Shown here piece by piece: positions 1-8,195 of a stretch of 64,000 nt of DNA. The position numbers and the translations under genes were made by a program. The notes below the pieces were generated by a model that did not search any database, had not been told where the DNA came from, and saw only the letters and a list, made by a program, of their open reading frames with translations. Location of the stretch: NCBI GenBank assembly GCA_963815375.1, contig CAWFGX010000001.1:1426001-1490000 (forward strand). The letters run 5' to 3'. Every line of letters starts with the position of its first letter. Position 1 is the first letter of the stretch. Source of the DNA: JASHPR01 sp963815375. GTDB lineage: Bacteria > Actinomycetota > Actinomycetes > Streptosporangiales > Streptosporangiaceae.

Positions 1-114
1 GGGCAGCTGGCTCTGCTCGCCCTTTCTGGCCTGGTCATCGCGGCCGTGGGAGCGCTCCTGCCAGGCACCTCGGCGGCGCGGTCGAGGACAGCCACAGCGC
101 TGCGCGCCGAGTAG
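1..114 (+). CDS. C-terminal end of a membrane protein, probably FtsX-like ABC permease (partial)
   Basis: The window opens inside a gene; 37 codons are visible before a TAG. They encode one hydrophobic helix (GLVIAAVGALLP in its centre) followed by a basic, Ala-rich tail ending TALRAE. A final membrane helix followed by an Arg/Ala-rich tail and ALRAE is how FtsX/MacB-type ABC permease subunits commonly end in actinomycetes, so that is the favoured identity. It rests on the tail alone, and another multispanning transporter is possible. About 108 bases separate it from the next gene, so co-transcription is uncertain. Confidence 0.5.
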   Translation, partial: GQLALLALSGLVIAAVGALLPGTSAARSRTATALRAE

Positions 115-222
115 CACATGGCTCCCGAGCCAGCCACGCGCCGGCGCCGACAATCCGGGGGTTCGTTGACCACAGTCAGCCCGACCTGCTAGTTTTAGTT
201 TGCATATGCCAGAAAGGACGTC

Positions 223-564
223 GTGGACACATCAGGCCTGACCGGCGACGACCTACTGCGGGTGCTCGCGACCCTGGCCAACCCGCACCGGCTGCGCGTC
301 GTGGCTGCGCTGGCGCACGAGCGCAACTACGTGAGCGAGCTAGCCCGCGAGCTGGGCATCAGCCGCGCATTGCTCCAGGTTCACCTGCGCAAGCTGGAGG
401 CAGCGGGGCTGGTATCGGCCACTATCGAGGTCTCAGAGGACGGAAAGGCGATGAAGTTCTACGAGGTAACGCCCTTCACCCTGCAGCTGACGCCAGAGAC
501 GATCATGGTCGCGGCGCAGACACTGGGCGCGGACAGCGAACTCGCGGCGGAGTTGCAGTCATGA
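223..564 (+). CDS. ArsR-like winged helix-turn-helix transcriptional regulator
   Basis: A 113-residue protein that starts at GTG 223 behind an AAAGGA-type ribosome binding site. Residues about 9-75 form a winged helix: an LATLANPHRLRVVAAL first helix, a recognition helix within SELARELGISRALLQVHLRK, and a beta wing ending in MKFYEV. This is the ArsR/DUF5937 style of one-domain regulator. No cysteine metal site is visible, so metal sensing is unlikely. Its stop overlaps the start of the next gene (ATGA at 561), so regulator and membrane protein are translationally coupled. The target is unknown; the coupled membrane protein is the obvious candidate partner or signal input. Confidence 0.8.
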   Translation: MDTSGLTGDDLLRVLATLANPHRLRVVAALAHERNYVSELARELGISRALLQVHLRKLEAAGLVSATIEVSEDGKAMKFYEVTPFTLQLTPETIMVAAQTLGADSELAAELQS

Positions 565-845
565 CGCCGGGGGACTACGCAACCTTGTTCGTCTCGCTGG
601 CCTTTGCGATCGTCTTTTCGACCTGGGTGGCGGCCCGGCACCTGAGCGCGTCGCGGCACGCGAGGGCTGCGCTGACTACCGACAAGCAGTACCGCGGCCT
701 GGCTGACGAGTACCGACGGCTGAGCGACCTGGCTATCACCGCCCAGGAGCACACCGACCTGCGGCTCACCGAGATCAGCGTCCGGATCGATGAGCTTCGC
801 GGCCAGGTGGACAAGCTCCAGCACATCCTGAAGGAAGTCGAGTAA
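561..845 (+). CDS. Small single-pass membrane protein with coiled-coil tail (copy 1)
   Basis: A 94-residue protein with an N-terminal membrane helix (about residues 7-25, FVSLAFAIVFSTWVAA), then a charged helical region to the end with heptad-like leucines (LRLTEISVRIDELRGQVDKL). The C-terminal half probably forms a coiled coil on the cytoplasmic side. It is coupled to the upstream regulator by a 4-base ATGA overlap. A second copy lies at 952-1236, with a nearly identical middle (GLADEYRRLSD, TAQEHTDLRLTE, QHILKEVE). Such regulator/coiled-coil pairs occur in other actinomycetes from memory, but I know of no assigned function. Confidence 0.75.
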   Translation: MTPGDYATLFVSLAFAIVFSTWVAARHLSASRHARAALTTDKQYRGLADEYRRLSDLAITAQEHTDLRLTEISVRIDELRGQVDKLQHILKEVE

Positions 846-955
846 TGAACGACGAGATAGCGCCGTCCGCGCTGCTGCCAATGGCCGAGACGATCATGGC
901 CGCAGCGCTGACGCAGGTAATGACCAGCCTGCCCGGTGAGGAGATCCGGGGATGA
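845..955 (+). CDS. Short coupled ORF, probably a relic of a duplicated regulator C-terminus
   Basis: A 36-codon frame begins at ATG 845, overlapping the stop of copy 1 by one base (TAATG), and ends with an ATGA overlap into copy 2 at 952. Its centre (ETIMAAALTQ) matches the C-terminal part of the regulator at 223 (ETIMVAAQTL), and the DNA shares GAGACGATCATGG. It therefore looks like the tail of a duplicated regulator gene, kept in frame and still coupled to the following gene. It could be translated only to feed ribosomes to copy 2, or be a genuine small protein; the sequence does not decide. Confidence 0.45.
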   Translation: MNDEIAPSALLPMAETIMAAALTQVMTSLPGEEIRG

Positions 956-1236
956 GCGCGAAGGGATGGGTGTGGATCGTCTTTTTCGTCGCCTGCGCGA
1001 TTGTGCTGACTACGTGGGTGATCAGCCGGAACCTCGGCTCGTCGAGGCAGGCGAAGGCAGCTCTGACGACCGACCAGCAATATCGCGGCCTGGCTGACGA
1101 GTACCGACGGCTGAGTGACCTGGCTGTCACCGCCCAGGAGCACACCGACCTGCGGCTCACTGAACTCAGCGTCCAGATGGAGGACCTTCGCGGCCAAATG
1201 GGCCAGCTGCAGCACATCCTCAAAGAAGTCGAGTAA
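952..1236 (+). CDS. Small single-pass membrane protein with coiled-coil tail (copy 2)
   Basis: A 94-residue paralogue of the protein at 561-845. It has a membrane helix at about residues 7-24 (WIVFFVACAIVLTTWV) and a charged helical tail ending in the same HILKEVE. The middle and C-terminal DNA is almost identical between copies while the N-terminal third has diverged, consistent with a fairly recent tandem duplication followed by divergence of the membrane segment. It overlaps the preceding short frame by ATGA, so all four frames from 223 to 1236 form one coupled unit. A heteromeric coiled coil between the two copies is plausible but unproven. Confidence 0.75.
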   Translation: MSAKGWVWIVFFVACAIVLTTWVISRNLGSSRQAKAALTTDQQYRGLADEYRRLSDLAVTAQEHTDLRLTELSVQMEDLRGQMGQLQHILKEVE

Positions 1237-1302
1237 AGCGCCTGGCGGTGAGCCCGGCTACGCCGCGTCGGCGGCCGGTGGTTGCTGGCCTAGGGTTGAG
1301 GG

Positions 1303-2139
1303 GTGTTCCGGCTCTACGACACGCAGACCAGTCAGGCTGGCGAGATCACGCTGCCACCGCGCGGGCTGCTGCGCGTGTTCGTCGGCGGGCCACCACCAGA
1401 TCGTCCGCCGCATGCCGGTGACCTGCGTACGTACCTGGTAGCAGACCTGGTCCGCCGGAATGCCGAGCATCGGCACAACCTCGCGGTCGTTACCACCCTG
1501 ATCATCGCCGACGAGCAGCCCGGTGCCGGGACCACTGAGGAAGGCGGCCGGGACGCTGGGCAGGACGATCCGTTCCGGGCCGACGCCGCTGCCCTGAACA
1601 TCCGGCCCGCTGAGCAGACGGCCGGAGCCGGGACCGCGCCCGGTCCCGTCGGCAGCCACGAGATCATCGTTGGCACGCATCAGGTGCGAGCAGGCCCTGT
1701 CCTGTTCGACGGGCAGGAGATGGCCGTCCGCGGCACAACCGAAGTGCGCGTGGCAGACATGGCCGAGCGCGGGCTTGACCCGCTGGCGCTGCGGCTGACA
1801 TACCTGTCTGGCCGCTACCGGGAGCAGGCGGACCTCAGCTGGGACGCGCTCCGCGACGCGGAGGAGGAGATGCGCCGCTGGCGGGAGTGCGTGGCGGAGT
1901 GGGCCGAGTCGCCGAGCAAGCCGATGTGCGCCGAGGTGACCGCGCAGGTCGCAGCGGCCTTCGACGACGACCTGGATGCTCCGGCTGCGCTGCGGGCCCT
2001 GCGCGAGCTCGAGCAGGATCCTGAGATCCCGCCAGGATCGAAGTTCGAGTCGTTCGTTCATGCCGACCAACTGCTCGGTCTGGACCTGCCGCGCGACATC
2101 GGCAAAGCCCCGGCGCGGCGCAACAATTCACCATCCTGA
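1303..2139 (+). CDS. Cysteinyl-tRNA synthetase-like protein lacking catalytic motifs
   Basis: A 278-residue protein from GTG 1303, preceded by GGTTGAGG. The start (MFRLYDTQT, then GGPPPDRPPHAGDLRTYL) and C-terminal half (VLFDGQEM, ERGLDPLALRLTYLSG, ADLSWDALRDAEEEMRRW) follow cysteinyl-tRNA synthetase and mycothiol ligase MshC closely. The hallmark residues are gone: the zinc Cys of VCGP is VGGP, HIGH is HAGD, and KMSKS is EMAVR. At 278 residues against about 460, most of the catalytic core is missing. It is intact as a reading frame, so it is better read as a repurposed pseudoenzyme than as a working synthetase. A decaying cysS copy is the alternative. Confidence 0.7.
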   Translation: MFRLYDTQTSQAGEITLPPRGLLRVFVGGPPPDRPPHAGDLRTYLVADLVRRNAEHRHNLAVVTTLIIADEQPGAGTTEEGGRDAGQDDPFRADAAALNIRPAEQTAGAGTAPGPVGSHEIIVGTHQVRAGPVLFDGQEMAVRGTTEVRVADMAERGLDPLALRLTYLSGRYREQADLSWDALRDAEEEMRRWRECVAEWAESPSKPMCAEVTAQVAAAFDDDLDAPAALRALRELEQDPEIPPGSKFESFVHADQLLGLDLPRDIGKAPARRNNSPS

Positions 2140-2265
2140 ACGCTCAGCGCGCAACAGATCGCGGCAGTCGCGCATGATCTGCGGGGATACGGACGCCTCC
2201 GCCGACCATAACCTGGATGGGCAGGTCAGCGACTTGATCACAGCCAGGCAGCGGAGGGGAGCGGC

Positions 2266-3093
2266 ATGACGCAGACCGACGGCACAGGGGCCCGCCGGAC
2301 CCCTCGTGAGCGAACGTACCTGATGTGCCCGCCCGAATACTTCGCGGTGGAGTACGCCATCAACCCGTGGATGCACCCGGACCAGCCGGCAGACAAGGGC
2401 CTGGCCATGGGCCAGTGGCAGGGGCTGCGGGAAACCTTCCTCGGGCTCGGCCACACTGTCCGCACCATCGAGCCGCAGCCCGGCCTGCCGGACATGGTCT
2501 TCGCGGCCAACGGGGCGACCGTGATCGGCGGCACAGCGCTGGCCTCCCGGTTCCGGCACCCGCAGCGGGCCGCCGAGGCGGCCGCCTACCTGAGCTGGCT
2601 GGTCAGAAACGGCTATCGCGCCGCCGCGCCGGAAACGGTGAACGAGGGCGAGGGGGACATCGTCTTCGCCGAACAGGTGATCTTCGCTGGCCACGGGTTC
2701 CGCACCGAGGCGTCGATCGCCAGCCAGGTGGAGCGGCTTTACGGGCTGCCCGTGATCAGCCTCCGGCTGGTGGACCCGCGGTTCTACCACCTGGACACGG
2801 CGCTGTGCGTTCTGGATCGTGAGACGGCCGCGTACTACCCGGCGGCGTTCGATGACGCGGGCAGGGCAGCCCTGACTGGCCATTTCCGCGAGCTCATCGA
2901 GGCCAAGGACGAGGATGCCGAGATTCTGGGGCTGAACGCGATCAGCGACGGCCTGCATGTGGTGCTGCCGGTGCAGGCGGCCGGACTCGCCGTCCAGATC
3001 GCCGATAAAGGCTTCGAGCCGGTCGGGGTCGACATGTCAGAATTCCTCAAAGCTGGGGGCGGCCCGAAGTGCTGCACCCTCGAGCTGCGGTAA
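2266..3093 (+). CDS. ddaH: Guanidine-modifying enzyme: dimethylargininase / arginine dihydrolase-like
   Basis: A 275-residue protein with a strong GGAGGGGAG ribosome binding site. It belongs to the amidinotransferase/DDAH fold: an early INPWM segment, DMVFAANGA, GEGD, GHGFRTE, catalytic His in FYHLDTALC (about residue 172) and the nucleophilic Cys near the end in GGGPKCCTL. The whole layout also matches the N-terminal domain of cyanobacterial ArgZ/AgrE, which turns arginine into ornithine. The next gene, rocD, uses ornithine, so arginine to ornithine is a reasonable activity here; actinobacterial relatives are usually named dimethylargininase. Substrate is therefore inferred, family is secure. 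Confidence 0.8.
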   Translation: MTQTDGTGARRTPRERTYLMCPPEYFAVEYAINPWMHPDQPADKGLAMGQWQGLRETFLGLGHTVRTIEPQPGLPDMVFAANGATVIGGTALASRFRHPQRAAEAAAYLSWLVRNGYRAAAPETVNEGEGDIVFAEQVIFAGHGFRTEASIASQVERLYGLPVISLRLVDPRFYHLDTALCVLDRETAAYYPAAFDDAGRAALTGHFRELIEAKDEDAEILGLNAISDGLHVVLPVQAAGLAVQIADKGFEPVGVDMSEFLKAGGGPKCCTLELR

Positions 3094-3125
3094 CAGCTGC
3101 ACCCGTCCAAGGGGAGGAACCGATT

Positions 3126-4349
3126 ATGGCAGGCGACACGACATCAGAGGCGGAACGACTGCGCGCGCAGGCCGCGGCACATAGCGCGCACAACTACCAC
3201 CCGCTTCCGGTCGTGATCGCCGAGGCCGAGGGCGCCTGGGTGACCGACGTCAGCGGCCGCCGCTACCTCGACCTGCTCGCCGCGTACTCCGCGATCAACT
3301 TCGGGCACCGGCATCCCCGGCTCGTCGCCGCGGCGCGGCGGCAGCTTAACCACGTCACTCTGGTCAGCCGGGCATTCGAGCACGACCAGTTCGGTCCGTT
3401 CTGCGCCGAGCTCGCTGCGCTGGCTGGCATGGAGATGGTCCTGCCCATGAACACCGGCGCCGAGGCGGTGGAGACGGCGATCAAGACCGCGCGCAAGTGG
3501 GGCTACGAGGTCAAGGGTGTTCCCGCTGGTGAGGCCGTCATCGTGGCGTTCGAAGGAAACTTCCACGGGCGTACCACGACGATCGTCAGCTTCTCCACCG
3601 ACGAGGACGCGCGGGCCTCGTTCGGCCCCTACACCCCGGGTTTCCGGCTTGTGCCTTATGGCGACCTGGACGCACTGGCCGCAGCGGTGGACGAGCGCGT
3701 TGTCGGTGTGCTCGTCGAGCCCATTCAGGGTGAGGCCGGCGTGATTGTTCCACCGCCGGGGTTCCTGGCCGGCGTGCGCGACATCTGCACCGAGCGCGGC
3801 GCGCTGATGATCGCCGACGAGATCCAGTCCGGGCTTGGCCGGGCCGGCACCACGTTCGCCTGCGAGTACGAGAGCGTCGTCCCCGACATGTACCTGCTCG
3901 GCAAGGCGCTCGGCGGTGGGATCGTCCCGGTGTCGGCCGTCGTGTCCTCAGCCGCGATCCTGGGAGTGTTCCGGCCCGGCCAGCATGGATCCACGTTCGG
4001 CGGCAACCCGCTGGCCTGCGCGATCGGGCGTGAGGTGATCGCGATGCTGGCCACAGGTGAGTTCCAGGAGCGGTCGGCCAAGCTCGGCGCGCACATGCAC
4101 GACCGGCTCGCCAACCTGGCAGCCCATGGCGGAGAGAACCGTGGGGTCCGCCACGTCCGCGGGCGCGGGCTGTGGGCAGGCGTTGAGTTCGCCTCGCTTC
4201 CCGGCCGGGAGGCGTGCGAGCGGCTCGCCAAGCTTGGCGTGCTGGCCAAGGACACCCACGGCTCCACGATCCGGCTCGCCCCGCCGCTGGTCATCGAGGA
4301 AGAAGACCTGGACTGGGCACTCGACCGCGTCGAGGAGATCGCCCGCTGA
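3126..4349 (+). CDS. rocD: Ornithine aminotransferase
   Basis: A 407-residue class III PLP aminotransferase. ATG 3126 is chosen because GGGGAGG lies eight bases upstream; a longer in-frame version would overlap ddaH. Visible are the substrate/cofactor segments MNTGAEAVETAIK and GNFHGRT, the PLP-ring Asp in IADEIQSGLGR and the Schiff-base Lys in LLGKALGGG. It converts ornithine and 2-oxoglutarate to glutamate semialdehyde and glutamate. With the upstream guanidine hydrolase only 32 bases away it forms an arginine-catabolic operon leading to proline or glutamate. The length is normal for the family. Confidence 0.93.
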   Translation: MAGDTTSEAERLRAQAAAHSAHNYHPLPVVIAEAEGAWVTDVSGRRYLDLLAAYSAINFGHRHPRLVAAARRQLNHVTLVSRAFEHDQFGPFCAELAALAGMEMVLPMNTGAEAVETAIKTARKWGYEVKGVPAGEAVIVAFEGNFHGRTTTIVSFSTDEDARASFGPYTPGFRLVPYGDLDALAAAVDERVVGVLVEPIQGEAGVIVPPPGFLAGVRDICTERGALMIADEIQSGLGRAGTTFACEYESVVPDMYLLGKALGGGIVPVSAVVSSAAILGVFRPGQHGSTFGGNPLACAIGREVIAMLATGEFQERSAKLGAHMHDRLANLAAHGGENRGVRHVRGRGLWAGVEFASLPGREACERLAKLGVLAKDTHGSTIRLAPPLVIEEEDLDWALDRVEEIAR

Positions 4350-4379
4350 GCAGCGGCGGAACGCTAGCCGGAAGCCCCG

Positions 4380-4838
4380 TCACAGGCCAAGGACAGTAAG
4401 CACATCCTGCGGAATGCTGCCATTATCAAAAGAGCTGCCGCAGGTGTCATAGGTCCAGCTAGTGCCGAGCCGGAAGACCATGCTCGCGTTGCCCTGAGCC
4501 TGCGGGTTCATCGCGGTGACGGTGGCCGACCCCCATCCGTTGTTCGTCACCTTGGCGTTGGTCAGGGTGTCGGCAGAGCTAGTGAAGCCACACTGACCCT
4601 GGGCGGCAGCGGTGAACGCGGCCAGCTGCGAGCTGCTGGCCGACGCAGCCGTGACCGTGCCTGACGAGGCGGCGCCGGGCGACGACGCAGCGGGCGGGGT
4701 GGTCTGGGCAGCGGCCTGTGTCGGCGTGGCTGTGCTCCCGGAGGGAGCGGGCGGGGTGGTGGAGCTTGGGCTCGCGCTGCAGGCAGTCAGCAAGCTCAAG
4801 GCGCCGACTGCCAGGACGGTCAGCTTTTTGTATGGCAC
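4380..4838 (-). CDS. Secreted lipoprotein of unknown function
   Basis: A 152-residue protein starting at GTG 4838, chosen because AAGGAGA lies immediately upstream at the right distance. A signal peptide (KKLTVLAVGALSLL) ends in the lipobox LTAC, so the mature protein is lipid-anchored outside the membrane. A Ser/Thr/Pro/Ala linker of about 50 residues follows, then a small domain of about 75 residues with two cysteines (QCGFTS and YDTCGSS) likely to form a disulfide. The domain is not recognised. It is divergent from the AfsR-like regulator at 5021, with which it shares a 182-base intergenic region, and convergent with rocD. Confidence 0.75.
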   Translation of the reverse strand: MPYKKLTVLAVGALSLLTACSASPSSTTPPAPSGSTATPTQAAAQTTPPAASSPGAASSGTVTAASASSSQLAAFTAAAQGQCGFTSSADTLTNAKVTNNGWGSATVTAMNPQAQGNASMVFRLGTSWTYDTCGSSFDNGSIPQDVLTVLGL

Positions 4839-5020
4839 GGAATGTCTCCTTCGTTTGCTTATGTTCAGATCGATGGTCAACCGCAGGTGCGGCCAGCGTC
4901 TGCGGAGTGTGCCCCACTGAACCTGAGTGAACGTGGAGGAAACCTTGAATGCCTGGCGTATGCGGTAGGTGATAATAACGGTATTTAGCGTGATCCCACT
5001 GGCCTTGGAGGCAGTTCCGC

Positions 5021-8000
5021 ATGACGAGCGCCGGGGGTCTCGAGTTCCGGGTGCTGGGGCCGGTCGAGGTCGGCAGCGCCAGTCAGCGCGTCCCGATCGG
5101 CCATGCCCGGCAGCGGGCGGTGCTCGCTGTGCTGCTCCTGGATCTGGGCCGGGTCGTGCCGATGGAGCTGCTGATCGACCGGATCTGGGGAGATGACCCG
5201 CCGGCTTCGGTTCGCAACGTCATCTATGGTTACGTGGCCAGGCTCAAGGCCGCCCTGAGCGACGCCGGAGAGCCGGGGGTCGATCTGCGGCGCCAGGCTG
5301 GCGGCTACGTGCTTGAGGCCCGTCCGGAACAGTGCGATCTGCACCGGTTCCGCCGCCTGATCAAGCAGGCAGCAGGGGCTGGCGATGACGAGCAAGCGAT
5401 GACGCTGCTGTGCGCAGCACGTGACCTGTGGCGCGGGCCTGCGCTGGCCGGGCTGAGCGGGTCGTGGCTGGCTGGGATGCGTGACAGCCTGGAACTTGAG
5501 CGCCGGTCGGTCCTCATGGATCTCAATGACATCGCGCTGCGGCAGGGTCAGCACGGCTCGCTGATCAGCGAGCTGTCGGAGGCGGCGACAGCGCATCCCG
5601 CGGACGAGCGGCTGATCGGCCAGCTCATGCTGGCGCTGTACCGCTCTGGCCGGCTGGCCGATGCGCTGCAATGGTTCGAGCAGACCAGGCGCCGGCTGGC
5701 CGAAGACTTCGGCGCCGATCCCGGTCCCGAGCTTCAGGCGCTGCACCTGCAGATCCTCAGACTCGACCCGGCGCTAGCTGTTCCGGCGAGCAGCTCGCGT
5801 CTCGCTGCTGCTGACGAGCTAGCGGAGCAGGCCACCGCGATCCCGGTGCCGCAGGAGCTGCCCGCGGACGTCGGCGCGTTCACGGGCCGGGCCACCGAGC
5901 TGGCCGGGCTCGACTCGCTGCTGGCTCCGCGAGCAGTTAGTGCCGTCGTCGCCGGCGAGGGCGCTGGTTCGCCAGCCGGTACTTCAGACTCCGTTGCGAC
6001 TGACCTGGCTGCGGCGGTGGTGATTTCGGCCGTGTCGGGGACAGCGGGTGTGGGCAAGACCGCCCTGGCGGTGCGGTGGGCGCACCGGGCGGCCGCGCAC
6101 TTCCCGGACGGGCAGCTGTATGTGAACCTGCGCGGCTATGACCCCGGCGAGCCGGTGCCAGCAGCCGATGCGCTGGCTGGATTCCTGCGCTCGCTTGGCC
6201 TGAGCGGCCAGGACATCCCGGCGGACGTCGAGGAGCGGGCGGCCAGGTACCGGACCCTGCTGGCCGGGCGGCGGATGCTCGTGGTGCTGGACAACGCTGG
6301 CGGGGCCGAGCAGGTCCGCCCGTTGCTGCCCGGCGCGCCGGGGTGCCGTGTGCTGATCACCAGCCGGGACGCGCTGACCGGGCTGGTCGCCCGGGACGGC
6401 GCCCGGCGCCTGGACCTGGACCTGCTGCCCCAGGAAGATGCGGTCGCCCTGCTGCGGACGCTGATCGGGGCACGGGTGGACGCCGAGCCCGATGCGGCTG
6501 CCGTGCTGGCCAGCCGGTGCGCGCGGCTGCCGCTGGCACTGCGGGTAGCGGCCGAGCTCGCCGCCGCCCGCCCAGCGTCTCCCCTGGCCGAGCTGGCCGG
6601 CGAGCTAGCCGACCAGCAAGAGCGGCTGGCACTCCTGGACGCCGACGGGGATCCGCGCGCCACGGTCCGGGCCGTGTTCTCCTGGTCGTACCGGAACCTG
6701 GACGCGCCGGCCGCCACCACGTTCCGGCTGCTGGGCACCGATCCCGGGCCAGACATCGATTCTTACGCGGCCGCCGCGCTCACCGGGACGACGGTGCAGC
6801 AGGCCCGCCGGGTACTAAGGGAGCTGGCCCGCGCGCACCTGATCCAGCCTTCGGCCGACGCCCGGTATGGCCTGCACGACCTGCTCCGCGCCTACGCCCG
6901 CGACCTAGCCTCCGCCCACGACAGCGAAGACCAGCAGCGGGCCGCACTCACCCGGCTATTCGACCACTACCTGTACACCACTGCCATGGCGAACGGCGAG
7001 CTGTTCCCGGCCGAGCAATCCGCGCGGCCGGCCGTCCCGCGGCCGGACACCGATGTCCAGCCCCTGCCCGATCCGGCAACGGCACGTGACTGGCTGGATG
7101 CGCAGCTCGCCAGCCTCGTTGCCGCCTCGGCACACATGGCGGCCCAGGGCTGGCCCGGCCACGCCACGCGCCTGGCACCACTGTTGTTCGGCTACCTCGA
7201 CACCGGCGGCTACCTGACCGAGGCCAGCGCAGTTCATGGCCACGCCCGCAGCGCGGCCGTCCGGGCGGGTGATCGTTCATCCGAGGCAACCGCGCTCCTT
7301 CACCTCGGCGTCGTCGACATGCGTCAGGGACGTCACCAGCAAGCTAGCGGCCTCCTGCGGCGGGCGCTGTCGTTGTTCCGCGCTACAGGGAACCTGGCCG
7401 GCCAGGCTCGCTCGCTAGGAAACCTCGGGGTGCTGAGCGATCAGCTTGGTGACTGGCCGGAGGCGGTCGCCCACCTTGAGCGTGCGCTTGCTCTGTTCCG
7501 CGAGACTGAAGATAGTCCCGGCGAAACCCGAGCGCTCTTTAAGCTTGGCGGGATCGAACGGTTGCAAGGCCGTTACGAGCAAGCTGCCAGCTACTACGGG
7601 CAAGCACTGACGGTGTCCCGTGAGGCCAAGGATCTGGTGGGCGAAGCGTTCGCGCTGAGCGGCCTCGGCGACAACGAGATGCAGCGGGGACGCTATGAGG
7701 ATGCCGCCGGTTACATCCGCGATTGCCTTGCGCTGCGCCGTGAGGGCGGTGATCGTGTCGGCGCGGCATTCGCTCTGGTCAGTCTAGGCCGGGTCGAGTC
7801 CCATATGGGCCGGTACCAGCAGGCCGCTGACCACGTCCGCCAGGCGCTGGCCATCTTCCAGGAATTTGGCCACCGCATGGGCGAAGCGGAAGCACTCAAC
7901 GGCCTGGGTGAGATCCTGCTGGTCACTGGGCAGCCTGAGAACGCGCGTGCCAAGCACGCCACTGCTGTCGACCTCACCTGGCATACCGGTGAGAAATACG

Positions 8001-8179
8001 AACGTGCACGCGCACACAAAGGCCTCGGCTGCTGCTATCACACGATGGCTGATCTGACCCGGGCTCGCGAGCACTGGCAGCAGGCGCTGGCGATCTACTC
8101 CGAACTTGGCTCTCCTGAAGCCGAGCAGATCAGGGCCAGACTCGGCGCTGACACCGATCAGGATTACTGCCCCGCTTAG
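5021..8179 (+). CDS. AfsR/SARP-family regulator (BTAD, NB-ARC, TPR)
   Basis: A 1052-residue multidomain activator. Residues 5-100 form the OmpR-like DNA-binding domain (FRVLGPVEV, VIYGYVARLKAAL), and 100-250 the bacterial transcriptional activation domain. An STAND ATPase follows with a P-loop GTAGVGKT near residue 341, Walker B MLVVLDNAG and sensor VLITSRD. From about 730 to 1040 there are roughly seven tetratricopeptide repeats (A..LG.....GR...A). A short Ala/Ser-rich insert precedes the P-loop. Such proteins switch on secondary-metabolite or nutrient-response genes after nucleotide-dependent oligomerisation. No biosynthetic cluster is present here, so its regulon is probably elsewhere. GGAGG precedes the start. 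Confidence 0.92.
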   Translation: MTSAGGLEFRVLGPVEVGSASQRVPIGHARQRAVLAVLLLDLGRVVPMELLIDRIWGDDPPASVRNVIYGYVARLKAALSDAGEPGVDLRRQAGGYVLEARPEQCDLHRFRRLIKQAAGAGDDEQAMTLLCAARDLWRGPALAGLSGSWLAGMRDSLELERRSVLMDLNDIALRQGQHGSLISELSEAATAHPADERLIGQLMLALYRSGRLADALQWFEQTRRRLAEDFGADPGPELQALHLQILRLDPALAVPASSSRLAAADELAEQATAIPVPQELPADVGAFTGRATELAGLDSLLAPRAVSAVVAGEGAGSPAGTSDSVATDLAAAVVISAVSGTAGVGKTALAVRWAHRAAAHFPDGQLYVNLRGYDPGEPVPAADALAGFLRSLGLSGQDIPADVEERAARYRTLLAGRRMLVVLDNAGGAEQVRPLLPGAPGCRVLITSRDALTGLVARDGARRLDLDLLPQEDAVALLRTLIGARVDAEPDAAAVLASRCARLPLALRVAAELAAARPASPLAELAGELADQQERLALLDADGDPRATVRAVFSWSYRNLDAPAATTFRLLGTDPGPDIDSYAAAALTGTTVQQARRVLRELARAHLIQPSADARYGLHDLLRAYARDLASAHDSEDQQRAALTRLFDHYLYTTAMANGELFPAEQSARPAVPRPDTDVQPLPDPATARDWLDAQLASLVAASAHMAAQGWPGHATRLAPLLFGYLDTGGYLTEASAVHGHARSAAVRAGDRSSEATALLHLGVVDMRQGRHQQASGLLRRALSLFRATGNLAGQARSLGNLGVLSDQLGDWPEAVAHLERALALFRETEDSPGETRALFKLGGIERLQGRYEQAASYYGQALTVSREAKDLVGEAFALSGLGDNEMQRGRYEDAAGYIRDCLALRREGGDRVGAAFALVSLGRVESHMGRYQQAADHVRQALAIFQEFGHRMGEAEALNGLGEILLVTGQPENARAKHATAVDLTWHTGEKYERARAHKGLGCCYHTMADLTRAREHWQQALAIYSELGSPEAEQIRARLGADTDQDYCPA

Positions 8180-8195
8180 CCTCGCAGGAGGCTTG

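Noticed and set aside
1258..2070. 270-codon minus-strand frame opposite the CysRS-like gene
   Set aside because: No family resemblance, whereas the plus frame matches CysRS along most of its length.
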